A stretch of 64,000 nucleotides of DNA from Myxococcota bacterium. GTDB taxonomy: Bacteria > Myxococcota_A > UBA9160 > UBA6930. Made by a program: the position numbers and the translations under genes. Position 1 is the stretch's first letter. Every line of letters starts with the position of its first letter. Below are positions 35,860 through 44,759 of this stretch, piece by piece. The notes under the pieces were generated by a model, which had not been told where the DNA came from, searched no databases, and worked only from the letters and a program-made list of their open reading frames with translations. The stretch covers positions 23,571 to 87,570 of the forward strand of contig JANQFK010000021.1 of the NCBI GenBank assembly GCA_028277885.1, given 5' to 3'.

Positions 35860-37131
35860 TCAGAGATCCCGCGCGAGCCGGATCCCGGTGAACTGCCAGC
35901 GCTGGTGCGGGTAGAAGAAGTTGCGGTAGGTCTCGCGGACGTGGGAGCGCGGGGTCGCGCAGGAGCCGCCGCGCAGCACCAGCTGGTTCGACATGAACTT
36001 GCCGTTGTACTCGCCGATGGCGCCCTCGGGCGGCTGGTAGCGCGGATAGGGCGCGTAGGCGCTGCGGGTCCACTCCCAGACGTCGCCGTACATCTGCACG
36101 GGGTGCTCGTCGCTGGCGTGCTCGCTCGGGCTCGGGTGCAGCGCGCCGCTCTCGACGAAGTTGCCCTCGACGGGGAGCCGCCAGGCCGCGCACTCCCACT
36201 CGGCCTCGGAGGGCAGGCGCGCGCAGGCCCAGGTCGCGTAGGCGTCGGCCTCGTAGAGGCTCACGTGGGTGACGGGATCGTCGGGGCGCAGGGGCTCGGC
36301 GCCGCCCAGGGTGAGGGTCCACCACTCGCCGTCGCGGTCCTCCCAGTAGAGCGGGGCGTTCCACTCCTCGGACTGCACCGTGGCCCAGCCGTCGGAGAGC
36401 CACAGCTCGGGGCGGTCGTAGCCGCCGTCGGCCATGAAGGCGAGGTACTCGGCGTTCGTCACCGGGCGCGAGGCCAGCTCGAAGCCCTCCAGCCAGAGCC
36501 GGTGGCGCGGTCCCTCGTTGTCGAACGCGAAGCCCTCGCCGTCGTGACCGATCCAGCGCTCGCCGCCCCCCCAGGCGAGCCAGCCCGACTTGGCGGCCCG
36601 GATGCGCGGGCGCTCGGCGTCGTGGTAGACGGGCTTCAGCGGGTTGCTCGAGAAGAGGTGCTTCAGGTCCGTGAGCATCAGCTCCTGGTGCTGCTGCTCG
36701 TGGTGCAGGCCGAGCTCGATCACGGCCAGCTCCTCGGGCGTGGGCGCGCCCGCGAGCACGGCGGCCATGCGCTCGTCCACCGACGCGCGGTAGGCGCGCA
36801 CCTCGGCGAGGGACGGGCGGGTGATCAGGCCGCGGCGGGGCCGCGGGTGCTGCTCGCCCACGGTGTTGTAGTAGGAGTTGAAGAGCACCCGGAAGCTCGG
36901 GTCGAAGGGCCGGTGGCCGGGCCGGGGCTCGAGCACGAAGGTCTCGAAGAACCAGGTGGTGTGGGCGAGGTGCCACTTGGTGGGGCTCGCGTCCTCCATG
37001 GACTGCGGCGTCGTGTCCTCGGGGGAGAGCGGCGAGGCGAGGGCCTCGCTGGCGGCCCGCACGGCCGCGTAGGCCGAGGCTGGGTCCGTGGCAAAGCGCG
37101 CGAGCGCCTCGGAGTCGCGGAAGCGGTCCAT
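35860..37131 (-). CDS. egtB: Ergothioneine biosynthesis protein EgtB (sulfoxide synthase)
   Basis: 423-aa non-heme iron enzyme that joins hercynine to a thiol with O2. An N-terminal DinB-like domain carries iron-binding His residues (KWHLAHTTWFFETF; GLHHEQQHQELMLTDLKHLF). A C-terminal FGE-sulfatase domain follows (WLEGFELASRPVTNAEYLAF; LPSEAEWECAAWR; GDVWEWTRSAY; LVLRGGSCATPRSHVRETYR). ATG 37131 has GGGAG upstream. The methyltransferase EgtD is not adjacent. The stop lies 36 bp from the tmRNA-end repeat. Confidence 0.94.
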   Translation of the reverse strand: MDRFRDSEALARFATDPASAYAAVRAASEALASPLSPEDTTPQSMEDASPTKWHLAHTTWFFETFVLEPRPGHRPFDPSFRVLFNSYYNTVGEQHPRPRRGLITRPSLAEVRAYRASVDERMAAVLAGAPTPEELAVIELGLHHEQQHQELMLTDLKHLFSSNPLKPVYHDAERPRIRAAKSGWLAWGGGERWIGHDGEGFAFDNEGPRHRLWLEGFELASRPVTNAEYLAFMADGGYDRPELWLSDGWATVQSEEWNAPLYWEDRDGEWWTLTLGGAEPLRPDDPVTHVSLYEADAYATWACARLPSEAEWECAAWRLPVEGNFVESGALHPSPSEHASDEHPVQMYGDVWEWTRSAYAPYPRYQPPEGAIGEYNGKFMSNQLVLRGGSCATPRSHVRETYRNFFYPHQRWQFTGIRLARDL

Positions 37132-37214
37132 CGGAGCTCCCCTCTCGACGCCCTTCTCGACCCTCCTCGCAGCCGAGACGCCGATCCGTGCCTGCCACCG
37201 CGCGCTGCGCCGCG

Positions 37215-37769
37215 CTACCAGCCTTCCGTACCCGGCTCGCCCTTGAAGGGCCCCACCAGGTCCGCGGTCACCCAGCCCCCGTAGAAGCCTCCGGGCTGGG
37301 GCGTCACGCGCTCGTCGCCAACGTAGCAGGCATCCACCCGGCCGGCGAAGAACGCCAGGTGGTCGGCCAGCTCGGCGAACCCGGCGTCCGGGGTCGGATA
37401 GCTCCAGGCGACGTCCTCGACGCGCCGCTCGCCCACCCGTACGGTCCAGTAGCGCGCCCGGCCCTTCCACTCGCAGAAGCTGGTGTGGGGGCTCGCCTCC
37501 AGCAGGTCCATGCGCACGTCCTCGGCGGGCACGTAGTAGGTGGGCGGGCTCGCGGTCTCGCACACGCGCAGGGCGCGGGTCGAGTCGGCGAGGAGCGTGC
37601 CGGCGAGCTCGACGCGCACCCGCTTCGCGACCCGCTCCAACCGGGGTGGGCGCGGGTAGTCCCAGACCGACTCCTGGCCGGGACCGGGGCGCGCCGGGTC
37701 CCGGGGACGGCGGCGGGGGAAGCTGCGCCAGCGCGCACGCTCGGCGGCGTCGGGATCGTGGCGGGTCAC
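37215..37769 (-). CDS. DUF427 domain protein
   Basis: 184-aa protein of the DUF427 family. Recognisable parts are RVRVELAGTLLADSTRALRV, SPPTYYVPAEDVRMDLLEAS, HTSFCEWKGRARYWTVRV and the C-terminal CYVGDERVTPQPGGFYGGWV. GTG 37769 overlaps the stop of the HD gene (GTGA), so the two are coupled. The family's biochemical role is not established. Confidence 0.88.
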   Translation of the reverse strand: MTRHDPDAAERARWRSFPRRRPRDPARPGPGQESVWDYPRPPRLERVAKRVRVELAGTLLADSTRALRVCETASPPTYYVPAEDVRMDLLEASPHTSFCEWKGRARYWTVRVGERRVEDVAWSYPTPDAGFAELADHLAFFAGRVDACYVGDERVTPQPGGFYGGWVTADLVGPFKGEPGTEGW

Positions 37770-38380
37770 TCGACCTCCCTTCTCTTCGCGGGCGCGTCCT
37801 CGAGCCAGCCGCGCTCCACCGCCTCCTCGATGCGGCCCCGCGCGAGCTCCCAGAGCCGACTCGACGCGAAGGCGATGGGCCGGTTGCGGTCCATCACCCG
37901 GTCCCGGGTGATGCCGTGCTCGCGCCAGGTGCGGCCCCGGGTCGCGTGGCCCTGGAGGAGCGGCATCAGGCGGTCCACCGCGGCGGCGAAGCGCGCCTCG
38001 GGGCTCTCGCCCGCCTCGAACTCCTCCCACAGCGCGCGCAGGGAGCCGCCCTGGTCCTCGGGCAGCAGGGCGAAGAGGCGGTCGGCGGCGCGGCGCTCGC
38101 GCTCCTGCTTGTCGCGGGCGCCCTCGTCGTCGTAGCGGAAGGTGTCCCCCGCATCGATCTCGACCAGGTCGTGGACCAGCATCATGCTGACCACGCGGCC
38201 CGCGTCCACCGGCTCGTCGCAGTGCTCGGCGAGCAGCAGGGCGAGGAGCGCCACGTGCCAGCTGTGCTCCGCCGTGTTCTCGCGGCGCGCCTCGCCGAGG
38301 AGCCAGCTCCTGCGCTCGACGTGCTTGAGCGCGTCGATCTCCAGCAGGAAGCGAACCTGCCGCTCCAGGCGGTCGCTCAC
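37766..38380 (-). CDS. HD-domain phosphohydrolase (HDDC2/YfbR-like)
   Basis: 204-aa HD-superfamily protein. The metal-binding residues are seen in RRENTAEHSWHVALLALLLA (first His), MMLVHDLVEIDAGD (HD pair), and the later Asp in AAAVDRLMPLLQ. The outline matches HDDC2/YfbR 5'-deoxynucleotidases. GTG 38380 overlaps the PPK2 stop. A nucleotide pool role next to PPK2 is plausible. Confidence 0.85.
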   Translation of the reverse strand: MSDRLERQVRFLLEIDALKHVERRSWLLGEARRENTAEHSWHVALLALLLAEHCDEPVDAGRVVSMMLVHDLVEIDAGDTFRYDDEGARDKQERERRAADRLFALLPEDQGGSLRALWEEFEAGESPEARFAAAVDRLMPLLQGHATRGRTWREHGITRDRVMDRNRPIAFASSRLWELARGRIEEAVERGWLEDAPAKRREVE

Positions 38381-39246
38381 TCCTCGCCCTCCAGCAGCGC
38401 GCGCATCTCGTCGAAGCGGGCCTTCTCCTCGGGCGAGACCACGGGCCAGTGCAGGCCGAGGCCGTGCAGGGACTCGACGATGCGCTCGGCCACCGCGATG
38501 CGCATCGCCGGCTTGTCGTCGGCGGGGATCGCCCACCACGGCGCCCAGGGGCGCGAGGTGGCGCGCAGCGCCTCCTCGTAGGCGCGCATGTAGGCGTCCC
38601 AGTGGCCGCGCTCGCGCACGTCTCCGGCGCTGAACTTCCAGTGCTTGTGGGGCTCGTCGAGGCGCGAGAGGAAGCGCCGCCGCTGCTCCTCCTTCGAGAC
38701 GTTCAGGAAGAACTTCAGGATCAGCGTGCCGTTGCGGGCGAGGTGGCGCTCGTGCTCGCGGATCGACTCGAAGCGCTCCTCCCAGACGGCGTCGAGGTCG
38801 ATCGGGCCCGGGAGCTTCTGGGAGTCGAGGATGCCCGGGTGCACGCGCACCACCAGCACCTCCTCGTAGTAGCTGCGGTTGAACACGCCGATGCGGCCGC
38901 GCTCGGGGAGCCGCCGCGCCGTGCGCCACAGGAAGTCGTGGTCGAGCTCGAGCGAGCTCGGTCGCTTGAAGGAGTAGACCTCGCAGCCCGCCGGGTTCAC
39001 GCCGGTCAGCACGTTGCGGATGGTGCTGTCCTTGCCCGCCGCATCCATCGCCTGGAAGACCAGCAGCACGGCGTGGTGGTCGTGGGCGTAGAGCATGCGC
39101 TGGAGGTCCGACAGCTCCTCGGTGAGCTCCTCGAGGCGCTTCTTCGCGGCCTTCTTCTCCAGGGGCTTCCCGTCGGGCACGGTGGGGGCGTCGGCGAGGC
39201 GGAAGCTCCCGTCGAAGGGGACGCGGTGGCGCTCGAGGACGCTCAC
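38377..39246 (-). CDS. ppk2: Polyphosphate kinase 2 family protein
   Basis: 289-aa PPK2 that transfers phosphate between polyphosphate and nucleotides. Walker A-like FQAMDAAGKDSTIRNVLTGV and the lid/Walker B region RGRIGVFNRSYYEEVLVVRV are intact. FKRPSSLELDHDFLWRTAR and HWKFSAGDVRERGHWD are typical of the family. GTG 39246 overlaps the mobA stop. The class (ADP- or AMP-using) cannot be told by eye. Confidence 0.93.
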   Translation of the reverse strand: MSVLERHRVPFDGSFRLADAPTVPDGKPLEKKAAKKRLEELTEELSDLQRMLYAHDHHAVLLVFQAMDAAGKDSTIRNVLTGVNPAGCEVYSFKRPSSLELDHDFLWRTARRLPERGRIGVFNRSYYEEVLVVRVHPGILDSQKLPGPIDLDAVWEERFESIREHERHLARNGTLILKFFLNVSKEEQRRRFLSRLDEPHKHWKFSAGDVRERGHWDAYMRAYEEALRATSRPWAPWWAIPADDKPAMRIAVAERIVESLHGLGLHWPVVSPEEKARFDEMRALLEGEE

Positions 39247-39869
39247 GCCGAGGCCTCCCCGGCGAGGCGCGCGCGGGCCTCGGCGAGCTCCTCGGGGGTG
39301 TTCACGTTGAGGAGCGAGTCGCCCGTGGGGTCGGCGGCGGCGAGGTCCGCGCCCTCGAGGGTGCGGGTCTCCACGGCGTCGAGGAGGCCGCGCAGGGCGA
39401 GGCTCCCCTCGGCGAGGCGCCGGCGCGCCACGGCGAGCACGGGCTCGCGCCGGTAGACCGCGCACAGCGGCTGGAGGCCGCCGGGCTCGGCCCGCGGCAC
39501 CACGGCGTCGGCCTCGGGAAACGCCAGCAGCGCGAGCAGCAGCTCGGGGCGCAGGGCGACCAGGTCCGTGGCCAGCACCAGCACGCGCGGCGAGCGCGCG
39601 GCGCCGAGCGCCGCGACCAGCCCGCGCAGCGCGCAGCGCGGCACGTCCTCGGGGTCGGCCACCCGCCGCCCCGGCGCCTCGGCGGGCGGGTCGCCGCCCA
39701 CGAGGAGCACGTCCTCGAAGAGCGCGTCGAGCTCGCGCGCGAGACGCAGCGCCGCGGGCACGCCGCCCACCTCGAGCCGCGCCTTGTCGCGGCCCATGCG
39801 CCGGGAGGCGCCGCCCAGCAGCAGCGCGCCCGAGACCTCGGCGAAGCGACCCTCGGCGGGCTCGCTCAC
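39243..39869 (-). CDS. mobA: Molybdenum cofactor guanylyltransferase
   Basis: 208-aa GTP:molybdopterin guanylyltransferase. The nucleotide-binding loop is GALLLGGASRRMGRDKARLE. LATDLVALRPELLLALLAF carries the Asp-containing metal site, followed by LQPLCAVYRREPVLAVARRR and FNVNTPEEL-like LLNVNTPEELAEAR. Overlaps with moeA and ppk2 place it in one operon. It makes the MGD form of the cofactor that the molybdoenzyme at 32597-34987 would need. Confidence 0.93.
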   Translation of the reverse strand: MSEPAEGRFAEVSGALLLGGASRRMGRDKARLEVGGVPAALRLARELDALFEDVLLVGGDPPAEAPGRRVADPEDVPRCALRGLVAALGAARSPRVLVLATDLVALRPELLLALLAFPEADAVVPRAEPGGLQPLCAVYRREPVLAVARRRLAEGSLALRGLLDAVETRTLEGADLAAADPTGDSLLNVNTPEELAEARARLAGEASA

Positions 39870-41116
39870 GGGAGCGGGTCCTCCCGGGCGAAGAACTCCG
39901 GGTCGAGCACCTGGACCGACACGGTCTGGCCCCGGGCCAGCCGGGTGGCCTCGGCGGGGAACACGAGGAGCCCGTCGGCGAGGGTCATGGAGCGCAGCAC
40001 GCCGGAGCTCTGGGTGCCGGTGGTGCGCGCCTCGAGGGTGCCGTCGGGGCCGGACTCGAGGAACACGCGCACGAAGTGCAGCCGGCCGGCCTTCTTCTCG
40101 AGGTCCTCGGCGAGGCGCGCGTCCACCCGCGGACGGAACGGAGCGCGGTGGCCCGTCATGCGGCGGATCACCGGCCGCACGAACTGCTCGAAGGTCACCA
40201 TGGCGGAGACCGGGTTGCCGGGCAGGCCGAACACCAGCGGCCCGCGCTCGCCCTCGAAGCGACCGAAGGCCAGGGGGTAGCCGGGCTTCATGAGGACGCC
40301 CCAGAAGACCAGCCGGCAGCCGAGCTTCTCGAGCACGGGCCGCACGTGGTCGTGGTCTCCAACGGACACGCCGGCGGAGCTCACCAGCAGGTCCGCCTGG
40401 AGCCCCGCGCGGAGCAGGCGCTCGAGGTCGGCCGGGTCGTCCCGGGCGATGCCGAGGTTGAAGGGCTCGGCGCCCGCCTCGCGGCACTGGGCGGCGAGCG
40501 AGTAGGCGTTCGAGGCCACGATGCGGCCGCCCGAGACGTCGCCGTCGGGCTCCACCAGCTCGTCGCCGCCCGAGAGGATCGCGACCCGCGGCCGCTGGTG
40601 CACCGCCACGACGCTGCGCCCCAGGGACGCGAGCAGGCCGAGCTCCGGCGCGCCCAGGCGCGCGCCGGGCTCGAGCACGACGTCGCCGCTGCGGACGTCC
40701 TCGCCGGCGTCGCGCACGTTGGCGCCGGGCTCGGGGGCGACGAGGATGCGCACGCCGCCGTCCGCCGCCTCGGTGTCCTCCTGGCGCACCACGGTGTCGG
40801 CGCCGGGCGGGACCGGTGCGCCGGTGAAGATCCGCACCGCCTCGCCCGGGGCGACGTCGCTCTCCCGCTGGCCGCCGGCCGCCACCTCGCCCACCACCCG
40901 CAGCTCGATCGGGGTGGGGCCGGCCAGGTCGGCGGCGCGCAGCGCGTAGCCGTCCATCGCCGAGCAGTCGGCCGGGGGCAGGGTGCGGGAGGAGACCACG
41001 CGCTCGGCCAGCACCCGGCCCAGGGCCTCCCGCGCCGCGACGGTCTCGGCGCCCAGGGGGCGTGCCGCATCGAGCACGAGGGCGCGGGCCTCCTCGACCG
41101 GGATCCCGGTTCTCAT
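39866..41116 (-). CDS. moeA: Molybdopterin molybdenumtransferase
   Basis: 416-aa enzyme inserting molybdenum into adenylated molybdopterin. Hallmarks are SSRTLPPADCSAMDGYALRA, VRIFTGAPVPPGADTVVRQE, AILSGGDELVEP, ASNAYSLAAQ, VSSAGVSVGDHDHVRPVLEK and VFGLPGNPVSAMVTFEQFVR. A C-terminal domain IV begins near residue 340. The ATG at 41116 begins the overlapping run moeA-mobA-ppk2-HD-DUF427. Confidence 0.95.
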   Translation of the reverse strand: MRTGIPVEEARALVLDAARPLGAETVAAREALGRVLAERVVSSRTLPPADCSAMDGYALRAADLAGPTPIELRVVGEVAAGGQRESDVAPGEAVRIFTGAPVPPGADTVVRQEDTEAADGGVRILVAPEPGANVRDAGEDVRSGDVVLEPGARLGAPELGLLASLGRSVVAVHQRPRVAILSGGDELVEPDGDVSGGRIVASNAYSLAAQCREAGAEPFNLGIARDDPADLERLLRAGLQADLLVSSAGVSVGDHDHVRPVLEKLGCRLVFWGVLMKPGYPLAFGRFEGERGPLVFGLPGNPVSAMVTFEQFVRPVIRRMTGHRAPFRPRVDARLAEDLEKKAGRLHFVRVFLESGPDGTLEARTTGTQSSGVLRSMTLADGLLVFPAEATRLARGQTVSVQVLDPEFFAREDPLP

Positions 41117-41201
41117 GGAGCGAGGCTAGCGCGCCGCGGCCGCGGCGAGGCCCGGGCGGCACCGCCCCGATCGGCGCTCATCCTCCCGGCCCCGGCTGCC
41201 G

Positions 41202-42629
41202 ATGCCTCCTGCCATGAGCTCCCGTCCCGTGCCGCTCCTGGGCCGCCTCGCCATCCATCTGAAGATGATCGACATCGAGCAGCTCGCCGGGCTGACCCGC
41301 GAGCAGGCCCAGACCGGTGGCTCCACCAACCTGGGCGAGCTGATGGTCGAGAAGGGCCTCATCACCCGGCTCCAGCTCGAGAAGCTGCTGGCCGCCCAGC
41401 GCCAGGTGGTGGCGAAGCAACGCGCCAAGCAGCGCGCGGAGGCCGCCGTGGCCCAGGTGGACCCGGAGCCCGAGGTCGCGCCCGCGGCCGCCGCCGCGCC
41501 CGCCAGCGCCGAGCCCGCCGCCGCGGCCCCGGCGGCACCGGCTGCGGCCTCCGTCGCCTCGGCCGCGCCCGCCGGCGAAGCGGAGCAGGAGCTCCACGCG
41601 CTGCTGCGGCTCGGCGTGGAGCGCGGGGCGAGCGACGTCCACATCCACGCGGGGGTGCCGCTGCGCCTGCGCACCCACGGGCGCTTCGAGGTGGCGGGCG
41701 ACGCCGCGATCCCGCCGGAGCGCGCCGAGGCCCTGGTGCGCGCCGCCCTCGACCCGCAGCAGACCGAGCTGTTCGACGAGCGCGGCGAGCTCGACTTCCC
41801 CTACACGCTCGAGGGCGTCGGCCGCTTCCGCGTCAACGCCTACCGCGAGCAGCGCGGCGCCGACATCGTGTTCCGCGCCATCCCGGCCGAGCCCCCGACC
41901 CTCGACGAGCTGGGGCTGCCCGGCGACCTGGCGCGCTTCACCAACTACCACCAGGGCATGGTGCTGATCACCGGCCCTGCCAACTGCGGCAAGTCCTCCA
42001 CCCTGGCGGCGCTGGTGCGCATCCTCAACGAGGAGCGCCGCGACCACATCCTCACCATCGAGGACCCCATCGAGTACGTGCACCGCTCGAACCGGTGCGT
42101 GGTGAACCAGCGCAGCGTGGGGCCCCACACCGAGAGCTTCGCCCGGGCGCTGCGCGCCGCACTGCGCGAGGATCCGGACGTCATCGTGATCGGCGAGCTG
42201 CGCGACTTCGAGACCATCTCCCTCGCGCTCACCGCCGCCGAGACGGGCCACCTGGTGCTCGGCACCATGCACACCAACAGCACCATCCGCACCATCAACC
42301 GGCTGATCGGCGTGTTCCCCGCGGACCAGCAGGACCAGGTGCGCAACATGGTGTCCGAGTCCCTGCGCGCCGTGGTGTCCCAGCGCCTCGTGCCCCGGGC
42401 CGACGGCTCGGGCCGCGTGCCCGCCCTCGAGGTCCTGGTGGTGAACAAGCCCGTGGGCAACCTGATCCGGGAGAACAAGACCTTCCAGATCGCCTCCCAG
42501 CTCCAGATGGGCGCCAAGCAGGGCATGTGCCTGCTCGACAACTCGCTCTCGCGCCTGGTCCGCGAGGGCATCGTCACCAAGGAAGAGGCGGTGCGTCACG
42601 CCGAGGACGAGAAGAAGATCGGAGGCTGA
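41202..42629 (+). CDS. Type IV pilus twitching ATPase, PilT family, with N-terminal extension
   Basis: 475-aa secretion-type ATPase. An N-terminal module (GELMVEKGLITRLQLEKLLA) resembles the MshEN-like region. An Ala/Pro-rich linker at about 85-125 follows, then a PilT core: SDVHIHAGVPLRLRTHG, Walker A GPANCGKSST, ILTIEDPIEYVHRSNRCVVN, and Walker B VIVIGELRDFETISLALTAA. The His box is HLVLGTMHTNSTIRTINRLI. PilT-type ATPases power pilus retraction. The start is ATG 41202, with ATG 41214 possible. It is followed by a second PilT gene after 2 bp. Confidence 0.9.
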   Translation: MPPAMSSRPVPLLGRLAIHLKMIDIEQLAGLTREQAQTGGSTNLGELMVEKGLITRLQLEKLLAAQRQVVAKQRAKQRAEAAVAQVDPEPEVAPAAAAAPASAEPAAAAPAAPAAASVASAAPAGEAEQELHALLRLGVERGASDVHIHAGVPLRLRTHGRFEVAGDAAIPPERAEALVRAALDPQQTELFDERGELDFPYTLEGVGRFRVNAYREQRGADIVFRAIPAEPPTLDELGLPGDLARFTNYHQGMVLITGPANCGKSSTLAALVRILNEERRDHILTIEDPIEYVHRSNRCVVNQRSVGPHTESFARALRAALREDPDVIVIGELRDFETISLALTAAETGHLVLGTMHTNSTIRTINRLIGVFPADQQDQVRNMVSESLRAVVSQRLVPRADGSGRVPALEVLVVNKPVGNLIRENKTFQIASQLQMGAKQGMCLLDNSLSRLVREGIVTKEEAVRHAEDEKKIGG

Positions 42630-42631
42630 GC

Positions 42632-43696
42632 GTGGCCCGACTCGACGAGCTGCTTCGCTATCTCAAGGACCACGGGGGCTCGGACCTCCACCTCGCCGCC
42701 GGCCTCGAGCCGCGCATCCGCGTCCACGGCGGGCTCGACCCCGTGGAGGGCTGGGAGGCCCTGGCCCACGAACAGCTCCTCGCGCTGATGGAGGAGCTGG
42801 CCTCGGAGCGCCACTGGACCGAGTACCGCGACACCCGCGACTGCGACTTCGCCTACGGGCTCGAGGGCGTGGCCCGGTTCCGCGCCAACTACTTCGTGCA
42901 GGAGCGGGGTGCGGGCGCGGTGTTCCGGATCATCCCGGAGAAGATCGTCCCCCTCGAGGACCTGAACCTGCCGCCCGCCATCGAGAAGCTCGCCCACCTC
43001 GAGCAGGGCCTGGTGGTGGTGACCGGTCCCACGGGCTCGGGCAAGTCCACGACCCTCGCCGCCATCGTGGACAAGATCAACCGCGCCTACGCGAAGCACA
43101 TCGTCACCATCGAGGACCCCGTCGAGTTCGTGCACCAGAACAAGGAGTCGGTGCTCTCCCACCGCGAGGTGGGCGAGCACTCCAAGGGCTTCGCGCCCGC
43201 GCTGCGCGCCGCCGTGCGCCAGGACGCCGACGTGGTGCTGGTGGGCGAGATGCGGGACCGCGAGACGATCTCCATGGCGATCACCGCCGCCGAGATGGGG
43301 CTGCTGGTGTTCGGCACCCTGCACACCGCCGGCGCGGCCAAGACCGTGGACCGCATCATCGACGCCTTCCCGGCCAGCGAGCAGGGCATGGTGCGGCTCA
43401 GCCTCTCGGAGTCGCTGGCGGGCGTGGTCTCCCAGCTGCTGCTGCCCACCGCCGACGGCAAGGGCCGGGTGGCCGCCAACGAGATCCTGCTGCGCACCTC
43501 GGGGCTCCCGAACCTGATCCGCGAGGGCAACACGCCCATGATCGGCTCGGTGATCCAGTCCGGGAAGGCCCAGGGCATGCAGGCCATGGACGACGCGCTC
43601 TTCGCCCTGCTCCTGTCCGAGCGAATCACCGCCCGCGACGCCTACATGAAGGCGAGCGACAAGGCGCGCTTCGAGGCCCTCGTCCCGGACGAGTAG
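42632..43696 (+). CDS. pilU: Twitching motility ATPase PilT/PilU
   Basis: 354-aa PilT-family retraction ATPase without the N-terminal extension. It has SDLHLAAGLEPRIRVHGGLD, Walker A GPTGSGKSTT, HIVTIEDPVEFVHQNKESVL, Walker B VVLVGEMRDRETISMAITAA and LVFGTLHTAGAAKTVDRIID. GTG 42632 is preceded by GGAGG inside the end of the first ATPase gene, so the pair is translationally coupled. Which of the two acts as PilT and which as PilU is not clear. Confidence 0.9.
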   Translation: MARLDELLRYLKDHGGSDLHLAAGLEPRIRVHGGLDPVEGWEALAHEQLLALMEELASERHWTEYRDTRDCDFAYGLEGVARFRANYFVQERGAGAVFRIIPEKIVPLEDLNLPPAIEKLAHLEQGLVVVTGPTGSGKSTTLAAIVDKINRAYAKHIVTIEDPVEFVHQNKESVLSHREVGEHSKGFAPALRAAVRQDADVVLVGEMRDRETISMAITAAEMGLLVFGTLHTAGAAKTVDRIIDAFPASEQGMVRLSLSESLAGVVSQLLLPTADGKGRVAANEILLRTSGLPNLIREGNTPMIGSVIQSGKAQGMQAMDDALFALLLSERITARDAYMKASDKARFEALVPDE

Positions 43697-43713
43697 GCCG
43701 GCCTTCGGCCGGC
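43697..43713 (+). terminator. Stem-loop after the PilT pair
   Basis: Perfect 7-bp GC stem GCCGGCC / GGCCGGC with a TTC loop, starting at the base after the stop codon. No T-run follows, so it is at best a weak or factor-assisted terminator. Confidence 0.4.
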
Positions 43714-43800
43714 GCGCGGGCCGGGGGTGGTGTTGTCGGGCGTGGGCTCGAACGGGGGCGCGCGCGGGTCGACTCGCTGGGTCCGGGTGGCTAGAGTGCC

Positions 43801-43808
43801 CATTTTCT
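43801..43808. repeat. Target-site duplication, left copy
   Basis: CATTTTCT directly before the left end of the IS1595-family element. It is identical to 45854-45861. The 8-bp AT-rich duplication is characteristic of this family. Confidence 0.9.
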
Positions 43809-43850
43809 GGGGATTATCACCTTGCTACAAGGTAATCCCCTGCCTAATCT

Positions 43851-44759
43851 GTGGGCACTTCTAGCGAAGGCCCAGTGGTGCAGCCAGCCCTGGGGCCTGG
43901 GGTGCTCCACCTGCAAGGGCCTTGGCGACACATACGAAGAATCGTCCCGGATCGTTTGCGACGCTGGGCAACGCTCGTTGTTCTCTCGATCGGTCCCCTT
44001 TGGACATGGGGCCGCAAGCTCGTCGAGATCGTCGGGGACCTACAAGCTATCCGCGAAGCTCAAGCATGGCTCGGCGAGCATCCGAGCGTGATGGAGTGGA
44101 TTGCCGACTATGGGTGGGCACCGCTCACGCTGGCCGGCCTCGTCTACATCGCGTTGACGCCACTACGCGCGTCAACCACCGAGACCATTCAAGGCGACGA
44201 AGAGGAGCGGAGTACCGACTCTCGCATCTCCATACGCCCAGAAGGCGTATGGACCAACGAGGCCCGCCTGATCGTCAAGAACCTTGGTCCAACCGCGACT
44301 TTCGTTGCCAATGCCGAGCTAGTAGGCATCGATCAGCGCGGCATGTCGAGAATCGGAAGGCAATTCAAGCCAACTTGGACGCATTCAGATTCTGCGCTTG
44401 ATGCCGAGATCCCGACGGGCGACACCAGAACTCTGGTTCTCGTTTCGTACAAGCGCGGATTCAACGACCTCTTGCACATGAACGAGAACAATGTGTACGT
44501 GCCCGAGGCCAGTGGAAAGACTCACGTTGCCTCTAGGGTTTGGTGGACCGAATCCCTTGATGTGCTCATCGATCCAGAGAAGAAGCCTCCGTTTACCCCC
44601 GAGCTTTCCGACCCGCCGACTCTTCTGTTTCGTCTTCGCATAGGACCGATCTCCGGGAAGCAACGCGCGGAGAATCTTCTCGTGGCTTGTCGGCAGGAAT
44701 GGCCCCCGCTCAAGCTTACCCGCGCAACGGGTAGCGACGTGCGAAGATTCAAGCAGTGA
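43851..44759 (+). CDS. IS passenger: unknown two-helix membrane protein
   Basis: 302-aa protein from GTG 43851, lying wholly inside the insertion element. The N-terminal part has two hydrophobic segments (RWATLVVLSIGPLWTWGRK and APLTLAGLVYIALTPLR). A soluble beta-rich region follows (SRISIRPEGVWTNEARLIVK, NLGPTATFVANAELVGID). Codon use differs from the chromosome. Its 3' end overlaps the transposase 3' end by 11 bp. No family was recognised, and its benefit to element or host is unknown. Confidence 0.6.
   Translation: MGTSSEGPVVQPALGPGVLHLQGPWRHIRRIVPDRLRRWATLVVLSIGPLWTWGRKLVEIVGDLQAIREAQAWLGEHPSVMEWIADYGWAPLTLAGLVYIALTPLRASTTETIQGDEEERSTDSRISIRPEGVWTNEARLIVKNLGPTATFVANAELVGIDQRGMSRIGRQFKPTWTHSDSALDAEIPTGDTRTLVLVSYKRGFNDLLHMNENNVYVPEASGKTHVASRVWWTESLDVLIDPEKKPPFTPELSDPPTLLFRLRIGPISGKQRAENLLVACRQEWPPLKLTRATGSDVRRFKQ

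Noticed and set aside
35788..37284. 498-codon plus-strand ORF opposite egtB
   Set aside because: Begins inside the tmRNA-end repeat and is antisense to egtB; no domain seen.
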